NCBI RefSeq assembly: GCF_030063335.1
Contig: NZ_JASISW010000017.1
Span: forward strand, 56,251-120,250
Source of the DNA: Rhodococcus sp. G-MC3
Lineage (GTDB): Bacteria > Actinomycetota > Actinomycetes > Mycobacteriales > Mycobacteriaceae
DNA length: 64,000 nucleotides
Direction of reading: 5' to 3'
Position numbers and translations under genes: made by a program. This document shows positions 45,074 to 54,596 of this stretch, piece after piece. The notes beneath the pieces were generated by a model. It ran no database searches and was not told the origin of the DNA. It worked only from the letters and a program-made list of their open reading frames with translations. How positions within the stretch are numbered: position 1 is the stretch's first letter; the number at the start of each line of letters is the position of its first letter.

Positions 45074-46777
45074 GTGCCGACTACTCTGACCGGTAGTGCC
45101 ATTCTTCGGCGCACCGTGATCCGTCAGCGCGCTCGGATGATCATCTCCTCGCTTTTCTTCTCCGTGCACCAGTTCTGCGAAACCATGGTTCCGGTGGCTA
45201 TCGGACTCATCGTCGGGCGGGCGATCGACACCGGCGACGGGGGAGCAATGATTTTGTCCTTGCTCGGCCTTGTCGGGCTGTTCGTCGTCCTCTCCTACGC
45301 GTACCGATTCGGTGCCCGCATCATCGTTGTCGCCATCGAACGTGAGGCTCACATGATGCGCGTCGAGGTGGCCGCCCGTGTACTGCATCCGCGCGGGGTC
45401 AGGACCGATCTGGTCTCCGGCGAACTGCTGACGGTGTCGACGTCGGACGCGGAGAAGACGTCGTGGATTCTCGATGTCATCGCGCGCACGGTCGCGGCTG
45501 TCACGGCGACGGTGGTCAGTGCCGTCGCACTGCTGATCATCGACATACCTCTCGGGCTCGCCGTTCTGGTCGGTACGCCGGTGATCATGTATCTGCTGCA
45601 GAAGGCAGCGCCGCTTCTGACGCGGCGTGCATCGGATCAGCAGGCGAAAGTGGCGCGGGTGTCCGGCATGGCGACCGATCTCGTCAGTGGCGTTCGACCG
45701 TTGCGCGGCATCGGCGCCGAGCACGCGGCGTCGGATCGATTCCTGGTGTCGAGTCGAACTGCCCTGAACGCGACGATGAACATGGCCAAGGCCAACAGCG
45801 TCTACCTCGGCTTCTCGACGACTATTTCTGCGCTGTTGTCGGTCGGTATCGCCGGCGCTGCCGGGTTGTTCGCGTTGCAGGGCCGGATTTCGGTCGGTGA
45901 GCTGATCACCGTCGTCGGTCTCTCGCAGTTCGTCATCGAACCGCTGACGACGATGTCTCGCCTGCCGGGCGTCGCCGCTGTGGTTCGCGGTTCGGCCGAT
46001 CGGTTGGCTCTCGTCCTCGGTGCAGATCACGTTCTGGCAGAAGGCGGTTCCGTATCGCCGACGGCCACCGACGTGGTGGCCACGGGAATTACCTACCGCT
46101 CGCTCGATGGACTGGATCTGTCGGCAGCACCCGGTGAGCTCCTCGGCGTGGCGGCGTTGCGCGCGCAGGACGGCGAAGCACTCGCTGCGGTGTTGTCTGG
46201 GCAGGTCGGAGCCGACGACTATCTCGGGAGCATCACTATCGGCGGTCTGGCCATTGGTGAACTCGGACTTCCCGAAGTGCGACGCACCGTCCTCGTCGAA
46301 CCACACAACACCGACCTGTTCGCGGGCACCGTCCGGTCCAACGTCATCGCCGGACGAGAGCGCACCGATCGTGAACTCGACCGGATACTGTCTGCATCGG
46401 CGGCAACGGATGTCGTCGCAATGCACGAGAGCGGACTCGATCACGCCGTCACCGACCGCGGTGCGAGCATGTCCGGCGGGCAACGACAGCGAGTGGCTCT
46501 CGCTCGTGCGCTGGCTGTTTCGGCGCCCGTGTTGGTGCTGCACGACCCGACCACTGCGGTCGACGCTGTTACCGAACATGCCATTGCAGCAGGTATCAGG
46601 GAACTTCGGCATTCCGATGAGCTTGGCCAGACGACCGTGCTGATCACCACGAGTCCCGCTCTGCTCGCGGTGGCGCACCGGGTTCTGTTGATAGACAACG
46701 GGCACGTCGTTGCCGAAGGCACTCACCACGATCTCGCCACAGGCAATGCGCGCTACAAGGAGACGGTCCTGAGATGA
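45074..46777 (+). CDS. ABC exporter half-transporter with degenerate Walker A
   Basis: This 567-aa protein has an N-terminal six-helix exporter domain and a C-terminal ATPase domain. The Walker A position (about residue 356) reads GVAALRAQDGEAL and lacks the GxxGxGKS pattern. The signature MSGGQRQRVALARAL (about 466) is intact, and Walker B ends in HDPTT instead of DEPT, so the catalytic Glu is missing. This chain therefore cannot hydrolyse ATP in its own site but supplies a good signature to its partner. The start is uncertain; GTG 45074 is preferred, and GTG 45116 is possible. It overlaps the next gene by ATGA. Substrate unknown. Confidence 0.85.
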   Translation: MPTTLTGSAILRRTVIRQRARMIISSLFFSVHQFCETMVPVAIGLIVGRAIDTGDGGAMILSLLGLVGLFVVLSYAYRFGARIIVVAIEREAHMMRVEVAARVLHPRGVRTDLVSGELLTVSTSDAEKTSWILDVIARTVAAVTATVVSAVALLIIDIPLGLAVLVGTPVIMYLLQKAAPLLTRRASDQQAKVARVSGMATDLVSGVRPLRGIGAEHAASDRFLVSSRTALNATMNMAKANSVYLGFSTTISALLSVGIAGAAGLFALQGRISVGELITVVGLSQFVIEPLTTMSRLPGVAAVVRGSADRLALVLGADHVLAEGGSVSPTATDVVATGITYRSLDGLDLSAAPGELLGVAALRAQDGEALAAVLSGQVGADDYLGSITIGGLAIGELGLPEVRRTVLVEPHNTDLFAGTVRSNVIAGRERTDRELDRILSASAATDVVAMHESGLDHAVTDRGASMSGGQRQRVALARALAVSAPVLVLHDPTTAVDAVTEHAIAAGIRELRHSDELGQTTVLITTSPALLAVAHRVLLIDNGHVVAEGTHHDLATGNARYKETVLR

Positions 46778-48555
46778 GCGCTGTGACATCCACGCAATTG
46801 CTACCCATTGCAACCGGGAAACGATCGTGGGCCTATCTGGCCGAACAGGTGAAGGCCCGACGCGGACTCGGTCTGCTCACTCTCGCTATCAGTGCTGTCG
46901 CAGCGGCTATGTCGCTCGTTCCGGTGTATGTGTTCGGTGTTCTCGTCGACAGTGTCACCGACGGTGCACCCACCTCGACGATCATCTCGGTCGTCGTCAT
47001 CATCACCGTCGCTGCGGTGGTCGGCGGCGTGTTCACCGCCCTGAGCTCGTACACGATCAGCAAGCTGGGCGAAACGATGCTGGCCGCGCTGCGAGAGCGG
47101 GTGCTCGCGCGTGCGCTCCACCTTCCGATCGATACGCTCGAACGAGTCGGCAAGGGCGACCTGCTCTCTCGCGTCGGTGACGATGTCGCCGTCATGGCGA
47201 AGTCGATCGGCGAAGTCATCCCCAATATCGTCTCGGCGCTGCTGCTGGTGTCGCTGAGTGTGGTTGCCATGCTGAGCCTCGATTGGCGCCTCGGACTCGC
47301 CGGGATGGTCGCGATCCCGATGTACGTGCTGGCTCTGCGCTGGTACCTGCCCAAATCTGCGCCGCTCTATGCCGCCGAGCGCGTCGCCATGGGGGAGAGA
47401 TCGCAGGCACTCATCAGCAGCATGCAGGGTGCTCGGACCGTCCGGGCCTACGGACTCGAAACCGCGCACCTGGCCGAGATCGACACGGCGTCGGGCAAAG
47501 CGCGCGATATCGGCGTCGACGTGTTCCGCCTGTTCACTCGCTTCGGAGCGCGAAGCAACCGCGCCGAATGCGTCGGGCTGTCGGTGATTCTCGCGGCAGG
47601 CTTCCTGTTCGTGCAGGACGGCCACGTGACCGTCGGTCAGGTCACCGCCGCCGCGCTGCTGTTCCACCGGCTGTTCAATCCCATTGGCATGCTGATGTTC
47701 TCGTTCGACGATGTGCAGTCCGCCGGAGCTTCGCTCGCGCGTCTGGTCGGCGTCATCGACATTCCCGACGAGCGGGCACAGGGCTCCGGGGCGACGCCGG
47801 TCGACGGCACGCTCGAAGTGACCGGGCTTCGGCACTCGTACGAGTCCGGGCACGAGGTGCTGCACGGAATCGACCTGACCGTTGCGGCAGGTGAGAGTGT
47901 GGCACTCGTCGGTTCGACGGGCGCGGGCAAGTCGACGATCGCGGCCATCGCGGCCGGGTCGATCGACTCGACGTCGGGAACTGTGCACATCGGCGGCGTC
48001 TGTCTCGACGATCTCGGTGCCGAAGGTTTGCGACGCCACATCGCGATCGTCAGCCAGGAAGTCCACGTTTTCGCAGGTCCGCTGATCGACGATCTTCTTC
48101 TCGCGGCTCCGCATGCGCACCGCGCCGAGGTTCGGGCGGCTATCGCGACTGTCGGTGCCGAGAATTGGGTCGCTGCGCTGGCCGACGGCCTCGACACCGT
48201 AGTCGGCGAGGGCGGGCACGAGTTGACGTCCGCGCAGTCGCAGCAGCTCGCATTGGCGCGCTTGGTTCTTGCTGATCCCTTGGTGGCGGTGCTCGACGAG
48301 GCCACCGCCGAGGCCGGCAGCTCCGGCGCACGCGACCTCGAAACTGCGGCGGCAGCGGCTACCCGCGGCCGGAGCACTCTCATCGTGGCGCACCGGTTGA
48401 CGCAGGCGGCCTCCGCCGACCGGGTTGTGGTTCTCGAGCACGGCAAGATCGTCGAGCAGGGGCCGCACGAGCAATTGGTCGCTGCCGGTGGGCGTTACGC
48501 GCAGTTGTGGTCGGCGTGGGAGAGTGCGGCTCCGCCGCCGGTGCGCGTTTCATGA
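46774..48555 (+). CDS. ABC exporter half-transporter, intact Walker A, degenerate signature
   Basis: This 593-aa partner has a six-helix domain with EQVKARRGLGLLTLAISAVA and the coupling region KGDLLSRVGDDVAVM. Its ATPase domain has intact Walker A GSTGAGKST (about residue 380) and Walker B VAVLDEAT with Glu, but the signature is TSAQSQQLALARL instead of LSGGQ. Together with the preceding chain it makes a heterodimer with one full and one dead ATP site. The C-terminal residues PPPVRVS are coded by a palindromic repeat. Confidence 0.88.
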   Translation: MSAVTSTQLLPIATGKRSWAYLAEQVKARRGLGLLTLAISAVAAAMSLVPVYVFGVLVDSVTDGAPTSTIISVVVIITVAAVVGGVFTALSSYTISKLGETMLAALRERVLARALHLPIDTLERVGKGDLLSRVGDDVAVMAKSIGEVIPNIVSALLLVSLSVVAMLSLDWRLGLAGMVAIPMYVLALRWYLPKSAPLYAAERVAMGERSQALISSMQGARTVRAYGLETAHLAEIDTASGKARDIGVDVFRLFTRFGARSNRAECVGLSVILAAGFLFVQDGHVTVGQVTAAALLFHRLFNPIGMLMFSFDDVQSAGASLARLVGVIDIPDERAQGSGATPVDGTLEVTGLRHSYESGHEVLHGIDLTVAAGESVALVGSTGAGKSTIAAIAAGSIDSTSGTVHIGGVCLDDLGAEGLRRHIAIVSQEVHVFAGPLIDDLLLAAPHAHRAEVRAAIATVGAENWVAALADGLDTVVGEGGHELTSAQSQQLALARLVLADPLVAVLDEATAEAGSSGARDLETAAAAATRGRSTLIVAHRLTQAASADRVVVLEHGKIVEQGPHEQLVAAGGRYAQLWSAWESAAPPPVRVS

Positions 48556-48596
48556 CACCAGCGTGTACCTAAACGCGCACGGGTGGCGCAGCCACG
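48541..48596. repeat. Palindromic intergenic repeat, copy D
   Basis: GTGCGCGTTT (48541-48550) and AAACGCGCAC (48571-48580) form a perfect 10-bp stem, followed by GGGTGGC-GCA-GCCAC. The copy overlaps both convergent genes and contains both stop codons. This suggests a bidirectional terminator. Confidence 0.7.
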
Positions 48597-49348
48597 TGTA
48601 CCCGCACCCCGGATCCCGAAGAATGTTCCTCGCGTAGGACGAACTTCTCGTCGTAATCACCGCCGTTCTGACGCCGAAACGGAATCGGATCGTCGGTGAA
48701 CAGTGAGCCCAGGCGCCGCGTCAATTCCTTCACCGCTACTTCGTAGCCGGGTGGGGTGATGCGGTCGGCACTGGGAATCAATACCGGGTGAACGACGGAC
48801 ATGCCTGTGTACCAGAAGATCCCATGCTGGATCGGGAACAGCAGGTCGGCCAGAGCACCGTTGATCCCGCGCTCGGACACCGTGTGCTCGCTGCCGCCCG
48901 TGCTCGTGACGATCATGGCGCGCTTGCCTGCCATCCGTCCGTCGCCGTAGCGCATCGATCCGCCTGTTTCACTTCGGATTCCGTAGCCGAACCCCTCCAC
49001 GAACACGCGATCGACCCAGCCCTTGAGGATCGCAGGCATGGAAAACCACCACAGCGGAAAGTGGAGTACCACTGCATCCGCCCAGTCGAGCTTGTCTTGT
49101 TCGGCGACGATGTCAGCGGCGAGCGTTCCCGTGTGGAGAGCTCTGCTCGACGCCGTCGCCACATAGAGTCGCTCGGCGTGATCGTGGGCATAGTCGTCGG
49201 CGCTGACCACAGGATTCCAGTTCATTCGGTACAGATCCGATTGGCGGACGGTGTGCCCCTCGCCGGTCAATGTTTCCACAGCAGCACTGCGAAGCGAAGC
49301 GTTCAACGAGCGCTGGTCGGGATGCGCAAATACCCACAGAATGTTCAT
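48569..49348 (-). CDS. NAD(P)H dehydrogenase (quinone)-type flavodoxin-fold oxidoreductase
   Basis: This 259-aa protein of the NQO/KefF family has the FMN/FAD phosphate loop WVFAHPDQRSLNASLR, quinone-site region FPLWWFSMPAILKGWVDRVF, and TSTGGSEHTVSERG. It likely performs two-electron reduction of quinones. It is divergent from an AraC-type regulator, which may control it. The last 10-12 residues, rich in Val and Arg, come from the palindromic repeat and may not be functional. Confidence 0.85.
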   Translation of the reverse strand: MNILWVFAHPDQRSLNASLRSAAVETLTGEGHTVRQSDLYRMNWNPVVSADDYAHDHAERLYVATASSRALHTGTLAADIVAEQDKLDWADAVVLHFPLWWFSMPAILKGWVDRVFVEGFGYGIRSETGGSMRYGDGRMAGKRAMIVTSTGGSEHTVSERGINGALADLLFPIQHGIFWYTGMSVVHPVLIPSADRITPPGYEVAVKELTRRLGSLFTDDPIPFRRQNGGDYDEKFVLREEHSSGSGVRVHVAAPPVRV

Positions 49349-49418
49349 CTCGCAAGCCTGTCAGCAGCATCGTGAAGGCAACAGTGGCCGAGTGGACAAT
49401 ATGTGAAAGAATCCGGCC

Positions 49419-50378
49419 ATGGGTGCGCACAAGGTGGTCGTGTTCGTTCGCGACGGGCTTCTGGCGATGGAGTTCGGGTCGGTCCATCGACTGTTCGGGC
49501 AAGCGAGATCCGAGGATGGAGCGGCGCTGTACGACGTCGTCACCTGCACGACGACGCCAGGGCCGGTCAGAACGGACTCCGACGTGGACATTCACGTCAC
49601 ACGCGGACTCGACGCGCTCGCGGGCGCCGACACCGTGATCGTGCCCGCATCGGACCTCGACTACGGCCCGAACCCGCTCGCCGACAACGCGGTATTCGAT
49701 CGCGTTCCAGAAGGTACGCGCATAGCCTCGATCTGTACGGGCGCTTTCGTACTCGCATCAGCTGGATTGCTCGACGGTCGACGCGCGACGACGCATTGGG
49801 CCTCGGCAGAGAAGTTCCGCGAGTTGTATCCGAGCGTCGATCTGGACCCGAACGTCCTCTACACGCACGACGGCAACATCCTGACGGCCGCGGGCGAGGC
49901 ATCGGGAATCGATTTGTGCCTGTACATGATTCGCTCGGACTTCGGATCGACTGTTGCGAATCGCGTTGCCCGCGGGACGGTGGTGCCGCCCCACCGTAGT
50001 GGTGGGCAGGCACAGTACATCGATACCCCGGTGCCGAGGTCTGCCGCAGCATCGACCGCAGAAGCGCGGGCCTGGGCACTGGCAAATCTCGCAACACCCT
50101 TGACCCTCGACGTGCTGGCCGCGAAGCAATCCATGAGTGTGCGTACGTTCACTCGTAAATTTTCGGCAGAAGTGGGAATATCACCGTCGAAATGGATTGC
50201 CGGTCAACGTCTCCGCCGGGCACGTGAGCTACTCGAGAACACCGATCACTCGATCGAACGGGTGGCGGAAGACGCCGGGTTCGGCACGGCGACGTCGATG
50301 CGGCAGCAACTGATGTCCGAGATCGGGGTGTCGCCGAGTGCGTACCGCGCGACGTTCAGGGGTTTGCGGCACGAATGA
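49419..50378 (+). CDS. GlxA-type AraC family transcriptional regulator
   Basis: This 319-aa regulator has an N-terminal DJ-1/PfpI-like domain (ASICTGAFVLASAGLLDGRRATTHW, nucleophile-elbow Cys at about residue 107) and a C-terminal double helix-turn-helix (LDVLAAKQSMSVRTFTRKFS, RVAEDAGFGTATSMRQQL). Regulators of this class respond to small metabolites. It diverges from the quinone reductase gene with a 70-nt gap, so a local activator role is likely. Confidence 0.88.
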   Translation: MGAHKVVVFVRDGLLAMEFGSVHRLFGQARSEDGAALYDVVTCTTTPGPVRTDSDVDIHVTRGLDALAGADTVIVPASDLDYGPNPLADNAVFDRVPEGTRIASICTGAFVLASAGLLDGRRATTHWASAEKFRELYPSVDLDPNVLYTHDGNILTAAGEASGIDLCLYMIRSDFGSTVANRVARGTVVPPHRSGGQAQYIDTPVPRSAAASTAEARAWALANLATPLTLDVLAAKQSMSVRTFTRKFSAEVGISPSKWIAGQRLRRARELLENTDHSIERVAEDAGFGTATSMRQQLMSEIGVSPSAYRATFRGLRHE

Positions 50379-50459
50379 CCGCAGCGGCCCAACCTTTCTC
50401 GAAACCAACGGGACCCCGTCGGTTGCGAGAAAAGCTGAGCCACCAGCCCGCTGTCGAGA

Positions 50460-51113
50460 TCAGTCCTTGTTTTTCTCCACCAGGAAGAGCTTCTCGATGC
50501 GCTCGGCTTCGGCCTTCTTGTCCTCCGCCTGCTCCTGGTGCTCGGCTGCATCGGCGAGTTCAGATTCTGCCGGTGCGGCCGCGGCTTTCTCGACCTTGCC
50601 GATCCGAGCCTTCTGCTTCGCCTCTGCCTCACGTGCGGATGCGGCGCGGGATGCCGCGAGGTCGTCGGCCTTCTTCTTGTCCGCAGCCGCCTTCTCGTCG
50701 GCCTGCTCGGCCGCCTGTGCCTTACGCTTGTCCGCCGTCGCGCGAGCGTCCTGAGCTGCTTGTTGCGCGGCGCTCTCGGCAGCGACCCGTTCGTTCTCCG
50801 CGGTCTCGCGAGCAGTCCGCAGCTTCGCGTCGGCTGCAGCCTCGGCTGCATCCGCCTGCGCCTCCAACTTCACGGCCCGCGCGAGGTCGTCGGCATGCTT
50901 CACCTGATCGGCGCCGCGTTGCGCGGTCTCGGAGTCACCGAGAATGCTTCCGACCTTCTTGTCGAGCGAGCCGACGGTGCGCTCGTACGCGAGTCGGGCC
51001 GGAGCTTCGGGGTCCAAGGTGTCGACCACCTTGGCTTCGAAGATTCCCAGAGGGATTCGGACGAGTTTGTACTGGAACTTTAAAATGGACAGTGGGATCT
51101 CGAGAACGTTCAT
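50460..51113 (-). CDS. Ala/Lys/Glu-rich coiled-coil protein
   Basis: This 217-aa protein has a hydrophobic N-terminus (NVLEIPLSILKFQYKLVRIP), then a conserved-looking segment DPEAPARLAYERTVGSLDKKVGSIL, and about 130 residues of Ala/Glu/Lys/Arg coiled-coil. The ATG at 51113 or the one at 51122 may start translation; AGGAG lies 11 or 2 nt before them. It follows the CsbD-like gene by 18 nt, so the two form an operon. Similar proteins are often mis-annotated because of composition; the function is unknown. Confidence 0.6.
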   Translation of the reverse strand: MNVLEIPLSILKFQYKLVRIPLGIFEAKVVDTLDPEAPARLAYERTVGSLDKKVGSILGDSETAQRGADQVKHADDLARAVKLEAQADAAEAAADAKLRTARETAENERVAAESAAQQAAQDARATADKRKAQAAEQADEKAAADKKKADDLAASRAASAREAEAKQKARIGKVEKAAAAPAESELADAAEHQEQAEDKKAEAERIEKLFLVEKNKD

Positions 51114-51131
51114 GAAATGCATTGCTCCTGT

Positions 51132-51659
51132 TCAGGCGTTGCGGCGGATGCGTTCGGCTTCGGCGCGTGCCGCGTCGGCGTCCGATACGTCTTTGCTGTG
51201 TTCGACGACGGCTCCCAGTTCGTCTTTCGTGGCAGCAGCGACATCGGCCTGCCCTTCGGCCACAGCCTCGATCTGCTCGGCAGTCGCGTCGACCTCGGCA
51301 TCGGTCACCGCTGCGTCGACTGTTCGGTCCTTGTTCTGCTCAGCCGCCACGCGCTGGGCCTGCTGGTCGCGCTTGGCCTCGTTCTCGGAGACCTTCGCGC
51401 TCTGTGCGGCGGCGTCCCGCTGAGCGTCCGCGGTGTTCTTCACCGCCGCCAGATCCTCGCCGGCCTCCGCGGCCTGGGCGTCGGCCGCAAGTGCTGTGGC
51501 TTTCGCTTCTTTGTTCTCGCGGGCCTGTGCGGCCTGCAACTGGCCTTCGGTGGTGAGCGAGTCGTTGCCCGTCAGCGCACCCGCAACCTCTTTGGCCTTG
51601 CCTTTTGCGGCGTCGAACAGGCCTTTTCTGGCTTCCTCTGATGCATTCTCATCGGTCAT
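51132..51659 (-). CDS. CsbD-like stress protein with coiled-coil extension
   Basis: The 175-aa product has a CsbD-type motif (KGKAKEVAGALTGNDSLTTE) at about residues 18-38. The remainder is Ala/Glu/Asp-rich helical sequence. CsbD proteins are small general-stress proteins of unknown action. The ATG at 51659 has AAGGAG at 8 nt. The long helical tail is unusual for CsbD proteins, which are normally 60-70 aa. Confidence 0.7.
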   Translation of the reverse strand: MTDENASEEARKGLFDAAKGKAKEVAGALTGNDSLTTEGQLQAAQARENKEAKATALAADAQAAEAGEDLAAVKNTADAQRDAAAQSAKVSENEAKRDQQAQRVAAEQNKDRTVDAAVTDAEVDATAEQIEAVAEGQADVAAATKDELGAVVEHSKDVSDADAARAEAERIRRNA

Positions 51660-51796
51660 GTGCAGCACTCCTTGCGCAAAATTCGTTCGGCCTGCCGGAC
51701 GGTCATGTGCCTGCCGAGGACTACCCCGTGGTGTGCGCTGGAAACCCGATCGGTCGTAAACTCATCGCGAGCAACTGCAAAAACAGAAGGAGCTAC

Positions 51797-52606
51797 ATGC
51801 CCATCGCGACCGTGAACGGGATCTCATTGAATTACCAGGTCAAGGGTTCTGGTGATCTGGTGATCCTCATCATGGGTACTGGCAGCCCCGGCCGAGTGTG
51901 GGAGCTGCACCAGGTTCCCGAGTTGGTCAAGGCCGGCTACCGCGTCTGCTATTTCGACAATCGGGGCATCGCGCCGTCGTCGGAAAGCGTGCACGGAATG
52001 ACCATCGGCGACCTGGTTGCCGACACCGCCGGGCTCATCGAGCTGGTGCGCGAGGGTGATGAGAAGGCCTTCGTCGTCGGGACGTCGATGGGGTCGCGGG
52101 TAGCGCAGGAACTCGCGCTGCACAGGCCTGACCTGGTCCGCAAGGCCGTGTTCCTCGCCGGTCATGCCCGGCTCGACGAATTCCAGAAAACCCTCGGTGA
52201 AGGGGAGCGGGCGGTCGCCGACACCAAGACCGCGCTGCCTCCGAAGTACGCGGCTGCGATCACCGCTGCGATGAACCTGTCTCCGACAACGCTCGCCGAC
52301 CCTCGGTCCGCGCGTGACTGGCTGGACCTGTTCGAATTCTCCGTTGCTCCGACATCGCCGGGCGTGCGCGCACAGCTCGGTATGGATGAGAACTTCGACC
52401 GCGGCGCTGCGTACGGAAAAATCGGGGTGCCGTGTCTGTCGATCGGTTTCGAGCACGACCGGATGATCCCGGCGTACCTGAGTGCCGAGCTCGCCAAAGC
52501 CATTCCCGACGCCCAGTACGTAGAGATTCCCGATGTCGGTCACTACGGTTATCTGGAGCGCCCCGAGGCGATCAACGAGGCAGTACTGGAGTTTCTGCGG
52601 AGCTGA
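51797..52606 (+). CDS. Alpha/beta hydrolase
   Basis: This 269-aa protein has the HG-type oxyanion region LIMGTGSPGRVWELHQ, DNRG, the nucleophile elbow GTSMGSRVAQELALHRPD (Ser about residue 98), an acid residue in GFEHDRMIP and the catalytic His in DVGHYGYLERPE. The ATG at 51797 has AAGGAG. The family includes haloperoxidase-like and epoxide-hydrolase-like enzymes; the substrate is unknown. A truncated gene of a similar fold lies at 56385. Confidence 0.85.
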   Translation: MPIATVNGISLNYQVKGSGDLVILIMGTGSPGRVWELHQVPELVKAGYRVCYFDNRGIAPSSESVHGMTIGDLVADTAGLIELVREGDEKAFVVGTSMGSRVAQELALHRPDLVRKAVFLAGHARLDEFQKTLGEGERAVADTKTALPPKYAAAITAAMNLSPTTLADPRSARDWLDLFEFSVAPTSPGVRAQLGMDENFDRGAAYGKIGVPCLSIGFEHDRMIPAYLSAELAKAIPDAQYVEIPDVGHYGYLERPEAINEAVLEFLRS

Positions 52607-52696
52607 CGAACCCATGACGTATCGTGCGTTGCTAGGGTCTGGGGGGCACTTCGGACATGAAGACTGCCGATATATGTATGCGACGAGTGAGGCGAG

Positions 52697-52951
52697 ATGA
52701 GTACCAATCCGTTCGATGACGAAGACGGCCGTTTCTTCGTGCTGGTCAACGACGAGGATCAGCATTCGCTGTGGCCGACGTTCTCCGACGTCCCGCAGGG
52801 CTGGCGCGTTGTATTCGGTGAAGACAGCCGCGGTGCTTGCTTGGAGTATGTCGAGAAGAACTGGACCGACATGCGCCCGCGCAGCCTCCGCGAAGCAATG
52901 GAGGCCGACGCAGCTGCACGTCAGTCCGCTGAGGGAACTCCCGAGGCCTGA
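52697..52951 (+). CDS. MbtH-like protein
   Basis: This 84-aa protein has the full MbtH pattern: [38 protein letters not shown] and [17 protein letters not shown], including the conserved Trp residues. MbtH proteins bind and activate adenylation domains of nonribosomal peptide synthetases, for siderophores for example. No synthetase lies in this window, so it serves a distant cluster. Its last 31 nt overlap the ThrE-type gene on the other strand. Confidence 0.92.
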   Translation: MSTNPFDDEDGRFFVLVNDEDQHSLWPTFSDVPQGWRVVFGEDSRGACLEYVEKNWTDMRPRSLREAMEADAAARQSAEGTPEA

Positions 52952-54426
52952 GCTTTCTTCTTTTCGAGTTCCACCGGACCGCGTCGCCGACGAACAATCG
53001 GTCGGCGCGGTTCTTCTTTGCGCCGAAGTGTCGGGCGTAGCAGTTCTTCGGTACGCGCGAGTATGCGCGGCCTGCGCAGGGTGCGTGCTCCCCATTCACC
53101 GAGGGTGACGCCTGCCGCGATGCCGCAGCCGATGCCGAACGCCGCGAACAGCGAACTGATGCCGAGCAGCAGCTGATCGTTGAGCATTGCGTACAGGCCG
53201 AGATACAGCGACAGGCCCGGCAACAGCGGCGTGATGCCTGCAACGGCGACGATCAACGGCGGAATCAGCGCGCGACGAGCCATCAGGCCGCCGGCCAAAC
53301 CGACTACGGTGGCCGCGAAGGCCGACGCGATGATCGGCCCGGTGTCGAGCGTCTGCACGATCAACGACACGAGCGAGCCCGCGAAGCCGCCCAGGAATGC
53401 TGCGGTGAGCGCGCGGCGCTCGGCGTAGCAGGCAAGCGCGTAGAAGAGCGCAGCCGCGGCACCGGCCAGTACTTTCGTCGGCACTTCGGTGATGTCCGGA
53501 GGTGCAGTGTTGGTGATCAACGGCAGGTTGCTGCCGAGGATCGAGGCGATCTTCAGTGACGTCGCGACGCCGGCGATGATGCCGCCGGTCATCATCAACA
53601 CTTCGAAGAATCTTGCGACCGCGGTAATGGGAGCGCCGGTGATGGCGTCCTGCACCGAGCCGACGAGCGAGAGGCCTGAGAGCAACACCGTCACACCGGC
53701 AGCGATGACGAGTGACGGTGAGACGGACACGCCCAGCTGATCCTGAAAGTTGTAGAGCGTGATGGCCGGTGTCGCTGCCACGAAGCCGCCGACGACCTGC
53801 TGGAAGAAGAACGGAAGCCCCGCACGGTTGAGGATGCGGCCGATACGGTCGATCACCATCGTCGTCAGGAAGCTCACCACGGCAACGAGGACACCGCCGC
53901 CGAGCAGGACGCCGATCGACGCCGCCATCCCAGACCACGCGAACGTCGCGATCCAACGGTTGTACGGGTGAGGCGCGGTGGTGATGTTGTTCAGCGCCTC
54001 ACGGGCGACGTCGGGGGTCAGCATCCTGGTACGGACGCTGCGGATCAATCGGTCGACCGCGGCGAGACGGGTGAAGTCCATCGAGCGGTAATGAACGATG
54101 CGCATCGTCGTCGACGGCGGGCGCGTCGGGCCGCGGTGGGCGCTCAGGGTGATCGAGTTGTACGTGACGTCGACATCGCAGCGCGCCAGACCGTAGGTAG
54201 CAGCGATGTACTGAACTTGAGTTGCGGTATCGATCGCCGACGTTCCCGAGGCCAACAGCACCTCACCGACACGGACCGCCAGATCGAGGACCTCGGCGAC
54301 GACGGCATCGTCGCTGAGGTCGATCGGCCGCATCGGCGACGGCGCCGCCGTGGGGGTATCGATGGTTGCGCGACGGTCGCCGGTGAGCCGACCGAGAGAG
54401 GTTGTCAGGTCTTGCAGGAAAGTCAT
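52921..54426 (-). CDS. ThrE-type threonine/serine exporter family protein
   Basis: This 501-aa membrane protein joins the N-terminal ThrE domain ([19 protein letters not shown], then [18 protein letters not shown]) with a C-terminal set of about ten spans ([37 protein letters not shown]). A basic tail ([18 protein letters not shown]) faces the cytoplasm. The ATG at 54426 is chosen because the upstream frame is not protein-like. In Corynebacterium ThrE exports L-threonine. The last codons overlap mbtH in convergent orientation. Confidence 0.85.
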   Translation of the reverse strand: MTFLQDLTTSLGRLTGDRRATIDTPTAAPSPMRPIDLSDDAVVAEVLDLAVRVGEVLLASGTSAIDTATQVQYIAATYGLARCDVDVTYNSITLSAHRGPTRPPSTTMRIVHYRSMDFTRLAAVDRLIRSVRTRMLTPDVAREALNNITTAPHPYNRWIATFAWSGMAASIGVLLGGGVLVAVVSFLTTMVIDRIGRILNRAGLPFFFQQVVGGFVAATPAITLYNFQDQLGVSVSPSLVIAAGVTVLLSGLSLVGSVQDAITGAPITAVARFFEVLMMTGGIIAGVATSLKIASILGSNLPLITNTAPPDITEVPTKVLAGAAAALFYALACYAERRALTAAFLGGFAGSLVSLIVQTLDTGPIIASAFAATVVGLAGGLMARRALIPPLIVAVAGITPLLPGLSLYLGLYAMLNDQLLLGISSLFAAFGIGCGIAAGVTLGEWGARTLRRPRILARTEELLRPTLRRKEEPRRPIVRRRRGPVELEKKKAQASGVPSAD

Positions 54427-54474
54427 GTCCGTCTTTGCCGATAGCTGGGGTGATCCACCGACAAGGTACCTGCT

Positions 54475-54504
54475 TTGGCTGAGCGTCCGATCAACGGATA
54501 CTAT
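54475..54504 (+). promoter_or_regulatory. Promoter of tRNA-Thr
   Basis: TTGGCT at 54475-54480 and TACTAT at 54499-54504 are spaced by 18 nt and lie 15 nt before the tRNA, as expected for a single-tRNA unit. Confidence 0.6.
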
Positions 54505-54518
54505 GGGCTCGCAAGTAC

Positions 54519-54590
54519 GCCTCCTTAGCTCAGCGGTAGAGCACTCGCCTTGTAAGCGAGCGGTCAACGGTTCAATCCCGTTAGGAGGCT
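54519..54590 (+). tRNA. tRNA-Thr(TGT)
   Basis: The acceptor stem GCCTCCT/AGGAGGC is perfect. The D-loop (AGCTCAGCGGTAGAGC), anticodon stem-loop CTCGC-CTTGTAA-GCGAG with anticodon TGT, and T-arm (CGGTTCAATCCCG) are present. No CCA is encoded. A Rho-independent terminator follows after 6 nt. It is the only tRNA in the window. Confidence 0.95.
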
Positions 54591-54596
54591 CGTCGA

